A stretch of DNA of 64,000 nucleotides. Source: Microbacterium sp. No. 7. GTDB taxonomy: Bacteria; Actinomycetota; Actinomycetes; Actinomycetales; Microbacteriaceae. A program made the translations under genes and the position numbers. The stretch covers positions 62,001 to 126,000 of the forward strand of contig NZ_CP012697.1 in the NCBI RefSeq assembly GCF_001314225.1, written 5' to 3'. Position 1 is the first letter of the stretch. Every line of letters begins with the position of its first letter. Under the pieces are notes generated by a model that did no database searches, was not told where the DNA came from, and was given only the letters and a program-made list of their open reading frames with translations. Positions 24,944 to 32,663 of this stretch are shown piece by piece.

Positions 24944-25436
24944 GCTCGGGTTCTCGTGGGTGGGGCTGGCGTTTTTGCTCGCCCTGTTCGTGCCGAACCT
25001 GATCTGGGCCCTGGCGGCCAGGCCGCGGGACTACGACCCGAGCTCCGAGCACCGCGGCCTGCTCCTGCTGGAACGGGTCGGACAGGTGGCGACGACGACC
25101 GCCGCGCTGGTGTTCGCCGACACGAACCTGAAGCCGTGGAGCCCGTGGTCGTGGTGGCTGGTCGCCGCGATCGTGCTCATGGTCGCCTACGAGGCCGCCT
25201 GGATCCGCTACTTCGCCGGCCGGCGGACGATGCGGGACTTCACGCGGAGCCTGCTCGGCATCCCGGTCCCGCTCGCCTCTCTGCCCGTCGTCGCGTTCCT
25301 TCTGCTCGGGGTCTACGGGCGCCTGTTCTGGCTCGTCGCCGGAGCCGTCGTCCTCGGCATCGGGCACGTCGGCATCCACCTCCGGCACGCCGGCGAGCAG
25401 GCGGCTCCCCGGGGCGATCAGCCGCCGGCGCCGTGA
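24936..25436 (+). CDS. Integral membrane protein of unknown function
   Basis: 166 residues with four to five hydrophobic segments (WVGLAFLLALFVPNLIWALA, WWLVAAIVLMVAYEAAWIRY, PVPLASLPVVAFLLLGVYGR, LFWLVAGAVVLGIGHVGIHL) and an Arg-rich loop FAGRRTMRDFTRS. No family recognised. GGAG lies about 7 nt before the ATG, and the gene overlaps the small leader ORF. It begins 54 bp after the reductase stop, so it may be read with the P450 operon or from the TAGGCT promoter. Its 3' end overlaps the convergent next gene by 19 bp. Confidence 0.7.
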   Translation: MGELGFSWVGLAFLLALFVPNLIWALAARPRDYDPSSEHRGLLLLERVGQVATTTAALVFADTNLKPWSPWSWWLVAAIVLMVAYEAAWIRYFAGRRTMRDFTRSLLGIPVPLASLPVVAFLLLGVYGRLFWLVAGAVVLGIGHVGIHLRHAGEQAAPRGDQPPAP

Positions 25437-26038
25437 CGGGTCGGACCGCCCTCGTCCCCGTCGCCGCGCCCGAGCCGCTGCCAGACCGCCGAGGGCACCG
25501 CGTCGGCCACCGCCGTCGCGAAGGCGAGCATGGCGTCGATGTGATCGATGCGCAGCGCGTCGCCCGCGACCGTCACGAGGGACCGCCCGTCGAACCGCCA
25601 CGCGATGGGCGGCCACTGCAGCAGCACGGGGAGGATGCCGGGCAGCACGTCACCGGCGAACTCCGGCCACGGCGTGCGGACGGCGTTCGCGTGATCGAAG
25701 CCGGCATGACCGGTGGGGATCACCGCGCGCTGACCGAACAGCCGGCTGATCGCGCCCTGCGGCGTCACCTCCAGCGACGGGAGCTCGACGCCGAGATCGA
25801 GGGCGACCACCTGCCGCACGGTCGTCGAATGCACCGTCATCATCGTGTTGCCGTCCACATAGGAGTTGTCCTGCTCCGTCTCGAACGCGACGAACCACTT
25901 CCCCTCGTGCCGGCCGCGGACGACCCGTCGCGGATCGGCGCCGCGGGCCTCGCGAAAGTGCGCCCGCAGCGACGGGTCGTGGGGCAGATACGACCACCCG
26001 CGCCGCTGGGCCGCATACGCCAGCGCATCGAGGTCCAT
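25418..26038 (-). CDS. Hypothetical protein, about 206 residues
   Basis: Soluble-looking protein with no recognised family: MDLDALAYAAQRRGWSYLPH at the start, GKWFVAFETEQDNSYVDGNT, TVRQVVALDLGVELPSLEVT and VWQRLG near the end. The ATG at 26038 is supported by TAGTCT ending 7 nt upstream (leaderless); the longer frame to 26143 is low-complexity Gly/Arg and unlikely. Convergent overlap with the membrane gene on the other strand. The Trp/His-rich middle suggests a folded domain but no function is proposed. Confidence 0.65.
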   Translation of the reverse strand: MDLDALAYAAQRRGWSYLPHDPSLRAHFREARGADPRRVVRGRHEGKWFVAFETEQDNSYVDGNTMMTVHSTTVRQVVALDLGVELPSLEVTPQGAISRLFGQRAVIPTGHAGFDHANAVRTPWPEFAGDVLPGILPVLLQWPPIAWRFDGRSLVTVAGDALRIDHIDAMLAFATAVADAVPSAVWQRLGRGDGDEGGPTRHGAGG

Positions 26039-26133
26039 GCCGGGAAGACTACGCCTCGCACGGCTTTCCTCAACCCCGCCCACCCGCCCGCGCGCCCCTC
26101 CTCTTCCCACCCCGCCCCCGCCCCGCCTCCCTC

Positions 26134-26215
26134 GCCGAGTCAATCCTCCCTCGCCGAATCAACCCCCGGTGTGCGCGTACGGGGTATTGGCTGGGCGGGC
26201 GAGGATTGACTCGGC
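26134..26215. repeat. 15-bp inverted repeat in the 26039-26396 gap
   Basis: GCCGAGTCAATCCTC (26134-26148) and its exact complement GAGGATTGACTCGGC (26201-26215) flank a 52-nt loop, which contains a third partial copy (TCGCCGAATCAAC). It may be a transcription stop or a small dispersed element. Apart from this and the possible promoter at 26330 I see nothing in the gap. Confidence 0.55.
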
Positions 26216-26329
26216 CGCGCCTGGTCACGCTAGGGAGAGGGGCGGGGCGGCTGCTGCGACCGCCACACCCCGCCCGATACAGCCCGCGGCGTCAAGCTCG
26301 CGGGCATTCCTCCCTGAGGCGCCTCGCCC

Positions 26330-26356
26330 TGTCGATCGATCGGTCTCCGAATCGTC
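26330..26356 (+). promoter_or_regulatory. Possible ECF-type promoter
   Basis: TGTCGA (26330-26335), 17 bp, CGTC (26353-26356), 41 bp upstream of the YCII gene. It resembles the TGTCGA/CGA-type promoter I recall for ECF42 sigma factors, which would make the unit autoregulated. Weak evidence. Confidence 0.3.
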
Positions 26357-26396
26357 ATAGTGGTGACAGCTCACGCGACGAGAAAGGATGACTGTC

Positions 26397-26765
26397 ATGC
26401 GATACGCACTGCTCCTGCACTACCCGGAGCCCGCCGAGGGCGAGCTCGACGCCGAGCGGATGGAGGAGGGGATGCGGGCTTTCGACGCCTATGCGAAGGC
26501 GCTCGCCGCCGCGGGCGTGCTCGGCGGGGCCGACGTGCTCCACCCCTCCACGGCCACGACGACGGTCACCGCGGTCTCCGGAGCGCCGACGGTGCAGTCG
26601 GGGCCGTTCGCCGACGGGCCCGAGCGGCTCGGCGGGGTGATCACGATCGAGGTCGACGACCTGGACGCCGCGATCGAATGGGCCGCCCGGGCGCCGTCCG
26701 CCGCGTGGGGACACGTCGAGGTGCGGCCCGTCGCGACGCGGTTCGTCGACGGCGAGTGGCGGTGA
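26397..26765 (+). CDS. YCII/DGPF-domain protein
   Basis: 122-residue single-domain protein of the YCII-related (DGPF) family: MRYALLLHYPEPAEGELDAE, VQSGPFADGPERLGGVITIE and DDLDAAIEWAARAP. Such proteins accompany ECF42 sigma factors; their biochemical activity is unknown. ATG 26397 is preferred over 26388 because AAAGGA lies 8 nt upstream and the family starts M[RK]YxLL. The sigma factor gene follows 12 bp later. Confidence 0.88.
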   Translation: MRYALLLHYPEPAEGELDAERMEEGMRAFDAYAKALAAAGVLGGADVLHPSTATTTVTAVSGAPTVQSGPFADGPERLGGVITIEVDDLDAAIEWAARAPSAAWGHVEVRPVATRFVDGEWR

Positions 26766-26777
26766 CCCGCGACGGCC

Positions 26778-27788
26778 GTGACCGCTGATCCGCTCCACGA
26801 CACGATCACCGGCCTGGCGCGCGACGCGCGGGGTCGCATCCTGTCGCTGTTGGCGTCCTCGACCCGGGACATCGCCCTGGTCGAGGACGCCCTCGCCGAC
26901 GCGTTCGAGCGGGCGTTGCGCACGTGGCCGGCGAGCGGCGTGCCCGACCGCCCGGAGGCGTGGGTCTTCACCGTGGCGCGCAACCGTCTCCGCGACCTCG
27001 CCGGTGCGGCGGCGCGACGCACCGCGGCATCCCTCGACGAGGAGATCCCGGCCGTTTCCGTCGCCGAGGCCGACGTCGACGCCATCCCCGACAAGCGCCT
27101 GGAGCTGCTGTTCGTCTGCGCGCACCCCGCGATCGACCCGGGCGTGCGCGCTCCGCTCATGCTGCAGGTGGTCCTCGGATTCGAGGCCGCGCAGATCGCG
27201 GAGGCGTTCCGGGTGGGCCCGGCGGCGATGGCGCAGCGCCTGGTGCGGGCGAAGCGGCGCATCCGTGACACCGGCATCCCCTTCCGCGTGCCGGGCCGCG
27301 GCGACATGCCGTCGCGCCTGCCCGCCGTGCTCGAGGCGATCTACGGCGCGTACACCCTGGACTGGCTCGACCAGCAGGAGCGCGTGCGCGAGTCGCTCGC
27401 CGACGAGGCGCGCTGGCTGGCCGTGCTGACCGCCGAGCTGCTCGGCACCGAGCCCGAGGCCTGGGGGCTCGCCGCCCTCCTCACCCTCGCGCAGTCGCGC
27501 GCGCCGGCGCGCATCGGCGACCCGTGGCCGCCGATCGACCGGCAGGACACGAGGCTCTGGGACCGCACTCTCATCCTGCACGGGGAGGCCCTGCTGAAGC
27601 GCGCGCACGGCCTCGGCCGCCCGTTCGGCCGGTATCAGCTCGAGGCCGCGATCCAGTCGGTCCACTGCGACCGTGCTCGCACGGGCCGGCTCGACCGCGA
27701 GACGCTCCTGACGCTCTACGAGGGTCTCCTCGTCGTCGCGCCGACGGCGGGCGCGCGCGAGGCGTACGACGCGCTCCGGTCGACATAG
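26778..27788 (+). CDS. ECF-family RNA polymerase sigma factor (ECF42-like)
   Basis: 336 residues. Region 2 (DIALVEDALADAFERALRTW, then PEAWVFTVARNRLRDLAGAA) and region 4 (LMLQVVLGFEAAQIAEAFRV, AMAQRLVRAKRRIRDTGI) occupy the first ~175 residues. A ~160-residue helical C-terminal extension follows (AVLEAIYGAYTLDW through LTLYEGLLVVAPTAGAREAY), the hallmark of ECF42, where the extension is needed for activity. No anti-sigma gene is adjacent. It is somewhat shorter than typical ECF42 proteins of about 400. GTG start at 26778. Confidence 0.88.
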   Translation: MTADPLHDTITGLARDARGRILSLLASSTRDIALVEDALADAFERALRTWPASGVPDRPEAWVFTVARNRLRDLAGAAARRTAASLDEEIPAVSVAEADVDAIPDKRLELLFVCAHPAIDPGVRAPLMLQVVLGFEAAQIAEAFRVGPAAMAQRLVRAKRRIRDTGIPFRVPGRGDMPSRLPAVLEAIYGAYTLDWLDQQERVRESLADEARWLAVLTAELLGTEPEAWGLAALLTLAQSRAPARIGDPWPPIDRQDTRLWDRTLILHGEALLKRAHGLGRPFGRYQLEAAIQSVHCDRARTGRLDRETLLTLYEGLLVVAPTAGAREAYDALRST

Positions 27789-27814
27789 CGGGGCGGTCGC
27801 GCGGCGGGCGAGGG

Positions 27815-28243
27815 TCAGGCCGGCACGCTCGCGAGGATGCAGATGCCGAGCATCCCGAACCACGCGATCGCGCCGACGAGCGCGTGCAGCGCGGCCGCCG
27901 GGCGCCGGAAGCCCAGCACGTCGCCGCTCACGGCGCGGTAGCCGGGCCGTGTCGTGCCGGGGTGGCGGGCGCGGTACGAGGCGAACATCAGCAGGTCGCC
28001 GAACACCTGGCCGACCGTGATGATCGCGAACGCGGCCCACGCGACCGGCGCCGACCCCGTGACGACGAACGCCGTCCAGACGCCGATGCTCACGACCTGC
28101 AGGGCGACGTGCGTCGCGATCTTCGCGACGGGCGGGATGCCGGATCCGCGGTGCCGCATCCAGGCGAGGAGCGACGTCAGCCCGAACGCGGCCGCGACCA
28201 GCAGCAGGACGAGGTCTGCGATCGCGAGGGCAAGGACGGGCAT
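27815..28243 (-). CDS. Four-helix membrane protein, divergent from a TetR gene
   Basis: 142 residues with four hydrophobic helices (LALAIADLVLLLVAAAFGLT, ATHVALQVVSIGVWTAFVVT, AWAAFAIITVGQVFGDLLMF, ALVGAIAWFGMLGICILASV). No family recognised. TATTCT (28250-28255, minus strand) ends 6 nt before the ATG, indicating a leaderless message. Two TetR-type operators sit just upstream between it and the divergent TetR gene, so it is the likely regulated target. Confidence 0.75.
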   Translation of the reverse strand: MPVLALAIADLVLLLVAAAFGLTSLLAWMRHRGSGIPPVAKIATHVALQVVSIGVWTAFVVTGSAPVAWAAFAIITVGQVFGDLLMFASYRARHPGTTRPGYRAVSGDVLGFRRPAAALHALVGAIAWFGMLGICILASVPA

Positions 28244-28254
28244 GAGGCGAGAAT

Positions 28255-28291
28255 ACTACAGATGTAGTGCACGCGGTACTACGAATGTAGT
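28255..28291. promoter_or_regulatory. Double palindromic operator between TetR and membrane gene
   Basis: ACTACA-ga-TGTAGT (28255-28268, perfect) and ACTACG-aa-TGTAGT (28278-28291, one mismatch) have centres 23 bp apart, about two helical turns. They overlap the promoter elements of both divergent leaderless genes: TATTCT for the minus gene and TAGACT at 28292-28297 for TetR. Confidence 0.75.
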
Positions 28292-28303
28292 TAGACTGGA
28301 CGC

Positions 28304-28867
28304 ATGGCGTCGAACCGGGAGCGCGCGATCGGCGCGGCCATCGAGATCCTCGCGACCGACGGCATCCGCGCCCTCACGCATCGTCGTGTCGACGAGCGCG
28401 CGGGCCTGCCCGCCGGCTCGACCTCCAACGCCTTCCGCACGCGCAGCGCGCTGCTCGTCGGCATCACCGAGCACATGGTCGCCACCGAGCTGCCCGCGAT
28501 CGCGCTGCCCTCCGCCCCGCCGGAGCAGGATGCCGCGTCGCCCGCGCTGCTCGCCGATGCGCTGATCGCCCTGTTCGACCTCCTGACCGGACCGCTGCGC
28601 ACCCAGACCGCGGCACGGCTCGCGCTGTTCGTCGAGGCCGGCCACGACGAGGTGATCCGCGCCGCGCTGGGTCGTGGCCGGTCCCGGGTCGTGGAGCCGA
28701 TCCGCTCCGCGTTCGCCACCGCGGGCGCTCCCGACCCCGACCTCGCGGTGCAGCTCGTCGCGACCTGCTTCGAGGGGCTCTTCCTGCAGGTGCTCGGCCG
28801 CCACGTCGACGTCGACCCGCGGCCGATCATCGCCGCCACCGTGCGTGCGGCCCTGATCGCGGAGTGA
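28304..28867 (+). CDS. TetR-family regulator
   Basis: 187-residue repressor with N-terminal helix-turn-helix NRERAIGAAIEILATDGIRA, THRRVDERAGLPAGSTSNAF and RTRSALLVGITEH, resembling the PaaX-distant RutR/AcrR-like small TetR group with a C-terminal dimer domain. TAGACT ends 6 nt before the ATG (leaderless). The two palindromes upstream should be its own operators, controlling itself and the divergent membrane gene. Ligand unknown. Confidence 0.88.
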   Translation: MASNRERAIGAAIEILATDGIRALTHRRVDERAGLPAGSTSNAFRTRSALLVGITEHMVATELPAIALPSAPPEQDAASPALLADALIALFDLLTGPLRTQTAARLALFVEAGHDEVIRAALGRGRSRVVEPIRSAFATAGAPDPDLAVQLVATCFEGLFLQVLGRHVDVDPRPIIAATVRAALIAE

Positions 28868-28880
28868 CGTCCGATCGGCC

Positions 28881-29390
28881 TCAGCCCTCGACGCGCGACG
28901 TGTGGCGCCGCGCCACGAGCGGCACGACGACCCAGACGACGACCACGATCGCGAGGATGCCGAGCGCGACGCCCACGCCCCACGCGCGGCCCAGGACGAT
29001 GTCGAAGATCAGCAGGCCGATGCCGGCCATCGTGATCCCCACGCCGACGAGGGCCAGCTGCGCGAACCGGCTCGTGTACGCGACGATCTTGCCCTTCACG
29101 CGCCGGCGGAACAGGCGCCGGTGCAGGCTCACGGGGGCGAGCGCGAGCGCCGTCGTCAGGATCGACGTGACGACCAGCACGAGATACACGGCCAGCTGAA
29201 AGTCGTCGAGCTCCGAGAAGCGCGACTGGAACACCGCGGCGAGCAGGAAGCCGGTGATGATCTGCGTGCCCGTCTGGATGACCCGCAGCTCCTGCAGCAG
29301 CTCGTTCCAGTTCCGGTCCCACCGCTCGTTGACGGTCTCGTGGCGCCCGTCGTTCGCATCGGCATCCCCGGTGTCATCCCGCTCGTCCAC
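28881..29390 (-). CDS. DUF6328-like membrane protein
   Basis: 169 residues. The N-terminal acidic tail is followed by RWDRNWNELLQELRVIQTGT, QIITGFLLAAVFQSRFSELD, then three more helices (YLVLVVTSILTTALALAPVS, FAQLALVGVGITMAGIGLLI, LGILAIVVVVWVVVPLVARR). This matches a widespread actinobacterial family of unknown function that I know as DUF6328. GTG 29390 is used because GGGAGG is 8 nt upstream; the GTG two codons earlier is too close to it. Confidence 0.78.
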   Translation of the reverse strand: MDERDDTGDADANDGRHETVNERWDRNWNELLQELRVIQTGTQIITGFLLAAVFQSRFSELDDFQLAVYLVLVVTSILTTALALAPVSLHRRLFRRRVKGKIVAYTSRFAQLALVGVGITMAGIGLLIFDIVLGRAWGVGVALGILAIVVVVWVVVPLVARRHTSRVEG

Positions 29391-29596
29391 CGTCACATCC
29401 TCCCGCCCGTGCTCACAGGCCGAACGTACCGCGTCCGCTCACCGCGCGGCAGGGCACGCGCGCTGGTCCGTGGCGATCGCGGTTGATAGATTCGGGTCGG
29501 CGGCGGACCACATGGCACGACGCGGCTGTCGCTTCGGTCGGCCATGGCGCATCGCCCGCTCCGACGTCTGAAGCCGCAACAACGGTGAGGGGAACA

Positions 29597-30586
29597 ATGG
29601 CGTCATCAGACTCGAGCGTGTCGTTCAAAGACGTGCTGGGAATCATCGGCGGAATCATCGGAGGGGCGATCGCGACCGCGCTCGGCGGTCTCGTGATCGG
29701 CGTGGCGCTGGACATCTTCCAGGTCCACATCAACTCTTCGTCCAGTTTCTTCCTCTTCACGAACGGCCTCTGGGTCGGTGCCGTCGCAGGCGGGCTCATC
29801 GCCTTCGCCTCTCAGGCGTCGCGTCGCGCAAACGCGGCAGAAGCCGAGCGCGATCGGCAACGACGCGAACGCGAGGCCGCTGCGCAGGAGCGCAGCGATC
29901 TCCTCGCCCGTCTCATGGCGCAGATCCGATCGGCGTGCATCGATTCGGTGGCCGTGTTCGAGTGCCTGCCCAGCGACCTCCGCAATGCGCGGGACTGGGG
30001 TGCGGAGGCGCAGCATCACTTTCAGAACAACGCGTACTCGCCGTTCTGGCACGCGATCGAGAACGCGTACGACAACCTCGGCTACTACAACGAGCGTCTC
30101 GCCGCGATCGGGAAGCTCTCTCGTGACTACGACGACGCGGCCACGTCATACGTGGCCGAGCGCGGTCCTGAGGCGGTGCCGGCGTTCCCCGTGCAGATCG
30201 ATGCGGCCAGCGCGACGCAGGCCGCAGAGCCGATCGTCCGGAGACTGAACGAGATCGTCTATCAGGCTCAGCGCGACGCCGTGTTCGCGCAGATCTGGGA
30301 ACAGCGGCGCACGACCGCGGCCGTCGTCCGCGGTTTCGCCAGTCTTGAGGTCGCCGTGAGCCGGATGTCCTCCACGCTGTCGGCATCGATCAGTCAGCTG
30401 AACACGTCGGTGGGCTCGCTGTCGGCGTCCGTGTCCGGGATGAGCAGCGGTCTCGCCTCGGCATCCGCTGCTTCGGCGGCGCTGGGCGCCGAGCAGCTTC
30501 GCGCCCAGCAGGAGATCAACGACCGGATGGGAAAGGCCGTGCACTACCTGAAGGAAGAGCACAAGCGGGCGATCGGGCTCGCATAG
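29597..30586 (+). CDS. Membrane-anchored coiled-coil protein of unknown function
   Basis: 329 residues, no family recognised. Two N-terminal membrane helices (VLGIIGGIIGGAIATALGGL; FLFTNGLWVGAVAGGLIAFA) are followed by a charged coiled coil (RRANAAEAERDRQRREREAA, AQERSDLLARL). A globular region rich in Tyr/Asn (AYDNLGYYNERLAAIGKL) comes next. The C-terminal Ser/Ala-rich heptad-like run (SRMSSTLSASISQLNTSVGS, LSASVSGMSSGLASASAASA) is reminiscent of methyl-accepting or phage tail-fibre coiled coils. GAGGGG lies upstream of the ATG. It stands alone between unrelated genes. Looks cytoplasmic apart from the anchor. Confidence 0.7.
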   Translation: MASSDSSVSFKDVLGIIGGIIGGAIATALGGLVIGVALDIFQVHINSSSSFFLFTNGLWVGAVAGGLIAFASQASRRANAAEAERDRQRREREAAAQERSDLLARLMAQIRSACIDSVAVFECLPSDLRNARDWGAEAQHHFQNNAYSPFWHAIENAYDNLGYYNERLAAIGKLSRDYDDAATSYVAERGPEAVPAFPVQIDAASATQAAEPIVRRLNEIVYQAQRDAVFAQIWEQRRTTAAVVRGFASLEVAVSRMSSTLSASISQLNTSVGSLSASVSGMSSGLASASAASAALGAEQLRAQQEINDRMGKAVHYLKEEHKRAIGLA

Positions 30587-30603
30587 CGCGTCACGGAGGA
30601 CGT

Positions 30604-31545
30604 TCACCCGGTGCGGTGATCCGCGGCGCACCACGCGCTCACCCAGGCGAGCAGGTCGCCGCGCAGGACGTCGCCGCCGTACAGCTCGATGCTCGTCGGC
30701 GTGCCGCCGAGCTCGACGTCGAGCGTGAACACGGTGCCGCGCTTGTCCTCGAGCACCGCGTGCGGGTCGCAGCGCAGCGGCACCAGCGGCAGGGCGATCA
30801 TCCGCTCCGCCGTGTCGCCCGGCGCGAGGTCGACGTCGATCGGATGGATCATCGACGCGCCGTCGTAGGTGAGCAGGTTCGTCGAGTGGATGCCGAGGAC
30901 GCCGGCGCCGCCCGCGCCGGTCGGAGCGATGCGCAGCACGAGCTCGGCGGGGGCGTCCGCAGCCGACGGCGTGAATGAGACGAGCCTGACGTCGGCGACC
31001 TCCGCGAGCGCGAGGGCGTCGCACTCCCGCCGGTGCAGCGCGCCGAGGAAGGGGAACGCCTCGCCGATCGCGACGACCGCCGTGCCGGTGCGATCCCCCT
31101 GCCGGTGGTCGAGCGTGAGCTCCGTGGCATCGCCGTCCGGCCGGATGCCGGAGTCGCACGCGACGGCGGGCAGCTGCATGCGGATGTTGACGCGTCCGCC
31201 CGCGCGCACCGTCGTCGTGCGGTCCGGGTCGACGCGCACGATCTCCGCCGCGAACCGCGGGTCGGCGACCGTGATCCTCTCGACGGTGAACGGCTCATCC
31301 GATCCGTTGGCGATCTGGACCTGCACCTCGCGCGGGATCACGTCGGAGCGCTGCTGACGCAGCACCGCCGTCACCCCCGCGGGCAGCTCCGTCGCCGGGC
31401 CGCCCGCCGCGGGCACGCCGGTCGTGGGCACGCCGTTCGCGGGCACCGTGGGCGCCGGGCCCGTGCACCCCGTGAGCACGAGCGCCGTGAGCATCGCGAT
31501 CGCGTGCCCCGCCGCTCCCCGCATCCGCGCACCGCTCCGTCGCAC
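30604..31545 (-). CDS. Putative secreted lipoprotein
   Basis: 313 residues with an N-terminal Arg-rich segment, hydrophobic core AMLTALVLTG and lipobox LVLTGC, so the mature protein should be lipid-anchored outside the membrane. A Pro/Val/Gly-rich spacer (PTVPANGVPTTGVPAAGGP) precedes beta-rich domains (VQVQIANGSDEPFTVERITV, ELVLRIAPTGAG). GTG at 31545 is chosen for GGAGAGGAGG 5 nt upstream; ATG 31524 is also possible. No family recognised. A palindromic element lies between it and the next LysR gene. Confidence 0.72.
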   Translation of the reverse strand: MRRSGARMRGAAGHAIAMLTALVLTGCTGPAPTVPANGVPTTGVPAAGGPATELPAGVTAVLRQQRSDVIPREVQVQIANGSDEPFTVERITVADPRFAAEIVRVDPDRTTTVRAGGRVNIRMQLPAVACDSGIRPDGDATELTLDHRQGDRTGTAVVAIGEAFPFLGALHRRECDALALAEVADVRLVSFTPSAADAPAELVLRIAPTGAGGAGVLGIHSTNLLTYDGASMIHPIDVDLAPGDTAERMIALPLVPLRCDPHAVLEDKRGTVFTLDVELGGTPTSIELYGGDVLRGDLLAWVSAWCAADHRTG

Positions 31546-31614
31546 CGGCGCCTCCTCTCCGCCCGCTCCGTCCGGTCCTCCGGTGACGCCCCACGCGTGT
31601 CGCGCGCGGCTTTC

Positions 31615-31668
31615 GTGGGCGCTTGTCGTCGCCTCGCGGCCCCGCATCCGACAACGAGCGCCCCCGAT
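31615..31668. repeat. Palindromic element of the GGGCGCTTGT family
   Basis: GTGGGCGCTTGTCGTCGC at the left and ACAACGAGCGCCCCC at the right form an imperfect hairpin. Related copies cluster at 51041-51391. Confidence 0.65.
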
Positions 31669-31685
31669 ATCGAGTGTCGCATCCG

Positions 31686-32585
31686 CTACCCTTCCCGGCC
31701 CGCCGCCGATGCGGCCGCGAGCTGCGCGTCGACGAGCGCGAGAAAGGCGGATGCCGCGGGACTCGGGTTGAAGTCGTCCCAGACCAGGTGCTCGACCCGG
31801 CCCGGCCCGCCGACGACGGGCAGCGTCACGAGTCCCGGCCGGTCGGCCACGAACGCCGCCGGCAGGAACGCGACCGCGAGGTTCTGCGCGACGAGGCCGC
31901 AGATCATCTCGGGCGACGAGACCTCGAACACGACCGAGCGCGCGAGGCCCGCTCGCTCGAACGCGAGATCGCTCTGCGCGCGTCCGCGGCTCGCGGCCGT
32001 GAAGTCGACGAAGGTCTCGTCCGCGAGATCGCGCAGCGTGAGCCGGCGCCGTGTCGCGAGCCGGTGCTGAGCGCTCACGACGGCGACGTGCGCCGCCCGC
32101 GACAGCTCGCGCATGCGGATGCCGCGGGCCGGGCCGGAGTCCTCGGGCAGCCCCACGAAGGCGGCGTCGACGCGCCCCGCCTGCACGGCGGCGATCAGCT
32201 GCTCGCTCGAGGCGCCGCGCAGGGCCACGTGCACGTGCGGGTGCGCGCGGTGGAAGGCGCCGAGCAGCGCGGGCACGTCGAGCGCCGTGACGGTGGGGAT
32301 CATGCCGAGCGTGAGGCTTCCGCCGACGTGCCCCGCGATCGCCACGGCACCGGCGCGCCCGACGGCCGCGAGGGCGTCGCGCGCGTGCGCGACGAACCGC
32401 TCGCCCGCCTCGGTGATCTCGACCCGCCGGCTGTTCCGTACGAACAGGGCCGTGCCGAGCTCCCTCTCGACGGCCTTGATCTGGTGGCTGAGCGCCGACT
32501 GCACGACGTGGCACTGCTCGGCGGCCCGCGTGAAGCTGCGGGTCTCGGCGAGGGCGACGACGTAGCGCAGCTGCTGCAGTTCCAT
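31686..32585 (-). CDS. LysR-family regulator divergent from EamA transporter
   Basis: 299 residues: MELQQLRYVVALAETRSFTR, AAEQCHVVQSALSHQIKAVE, RELGTALFVRNSRRVEITEA, then an effector domain (SLTLGMIPTVTALDVPALLG, EMICGLVAQNLAVAFLPAAF). ATG 32585 gives the canonical LysR start. Starts of the divergent transporter and this gene are 78 bp apart with a LysR-type dyad between, so it most likely controls the EamA-WrbA unit. Effector unknown. Confidence 0.9.
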   Translation of the reverse strand: MELQQLRYVVALAETRSFTRAAEQCHVVQSALSHQIKAVERELGTALFVRNSRRVEITEAGERFVAHARDALAAVGRAGAVAIAGHVGGSLTLGMIPTVTALDVPALLGAFHRAHPHVHVALRGASSEQLIAAVQAGRVDAAFVGLPEDSGPARGIRMRELSRAAHVAVVSAQHRLATRRRLTLRDLADETFVDFTAASRGRAQSDLAFERAGLARSVVFEVSSPEMICGLVAQNLAVAFLPAAFVADRPGLVTLPVVGGPGRVEHLVWDDFNPSPAASAFLALVDAQLAAASAAGREG

Positions 32586-32594
32586 GCATCCATG

Positions 32595-32619
32595 TTTCAT
32601 GTAGATCGCTGAAATGAAA
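32595..32619. promoter_or_regulatory. LysR-type operator between divergent genes
   Basis: TTCA-N10-TGAA (32596-32613) sits inside a wider TTTCAT-N13-ATGAAA dyad (32595-32619). For the transporter, TTGGAC (32628-32633), 18 bp, GATAGT (32652-32657) then 6 nt to ATG, gives a leaderless promoter just downstream. Confidence 0.55.
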
Positions 32620-32663
32620 AGCATGTGTTGGACTCATGGATCGCGGGCGCGGATAGTGGAGTC

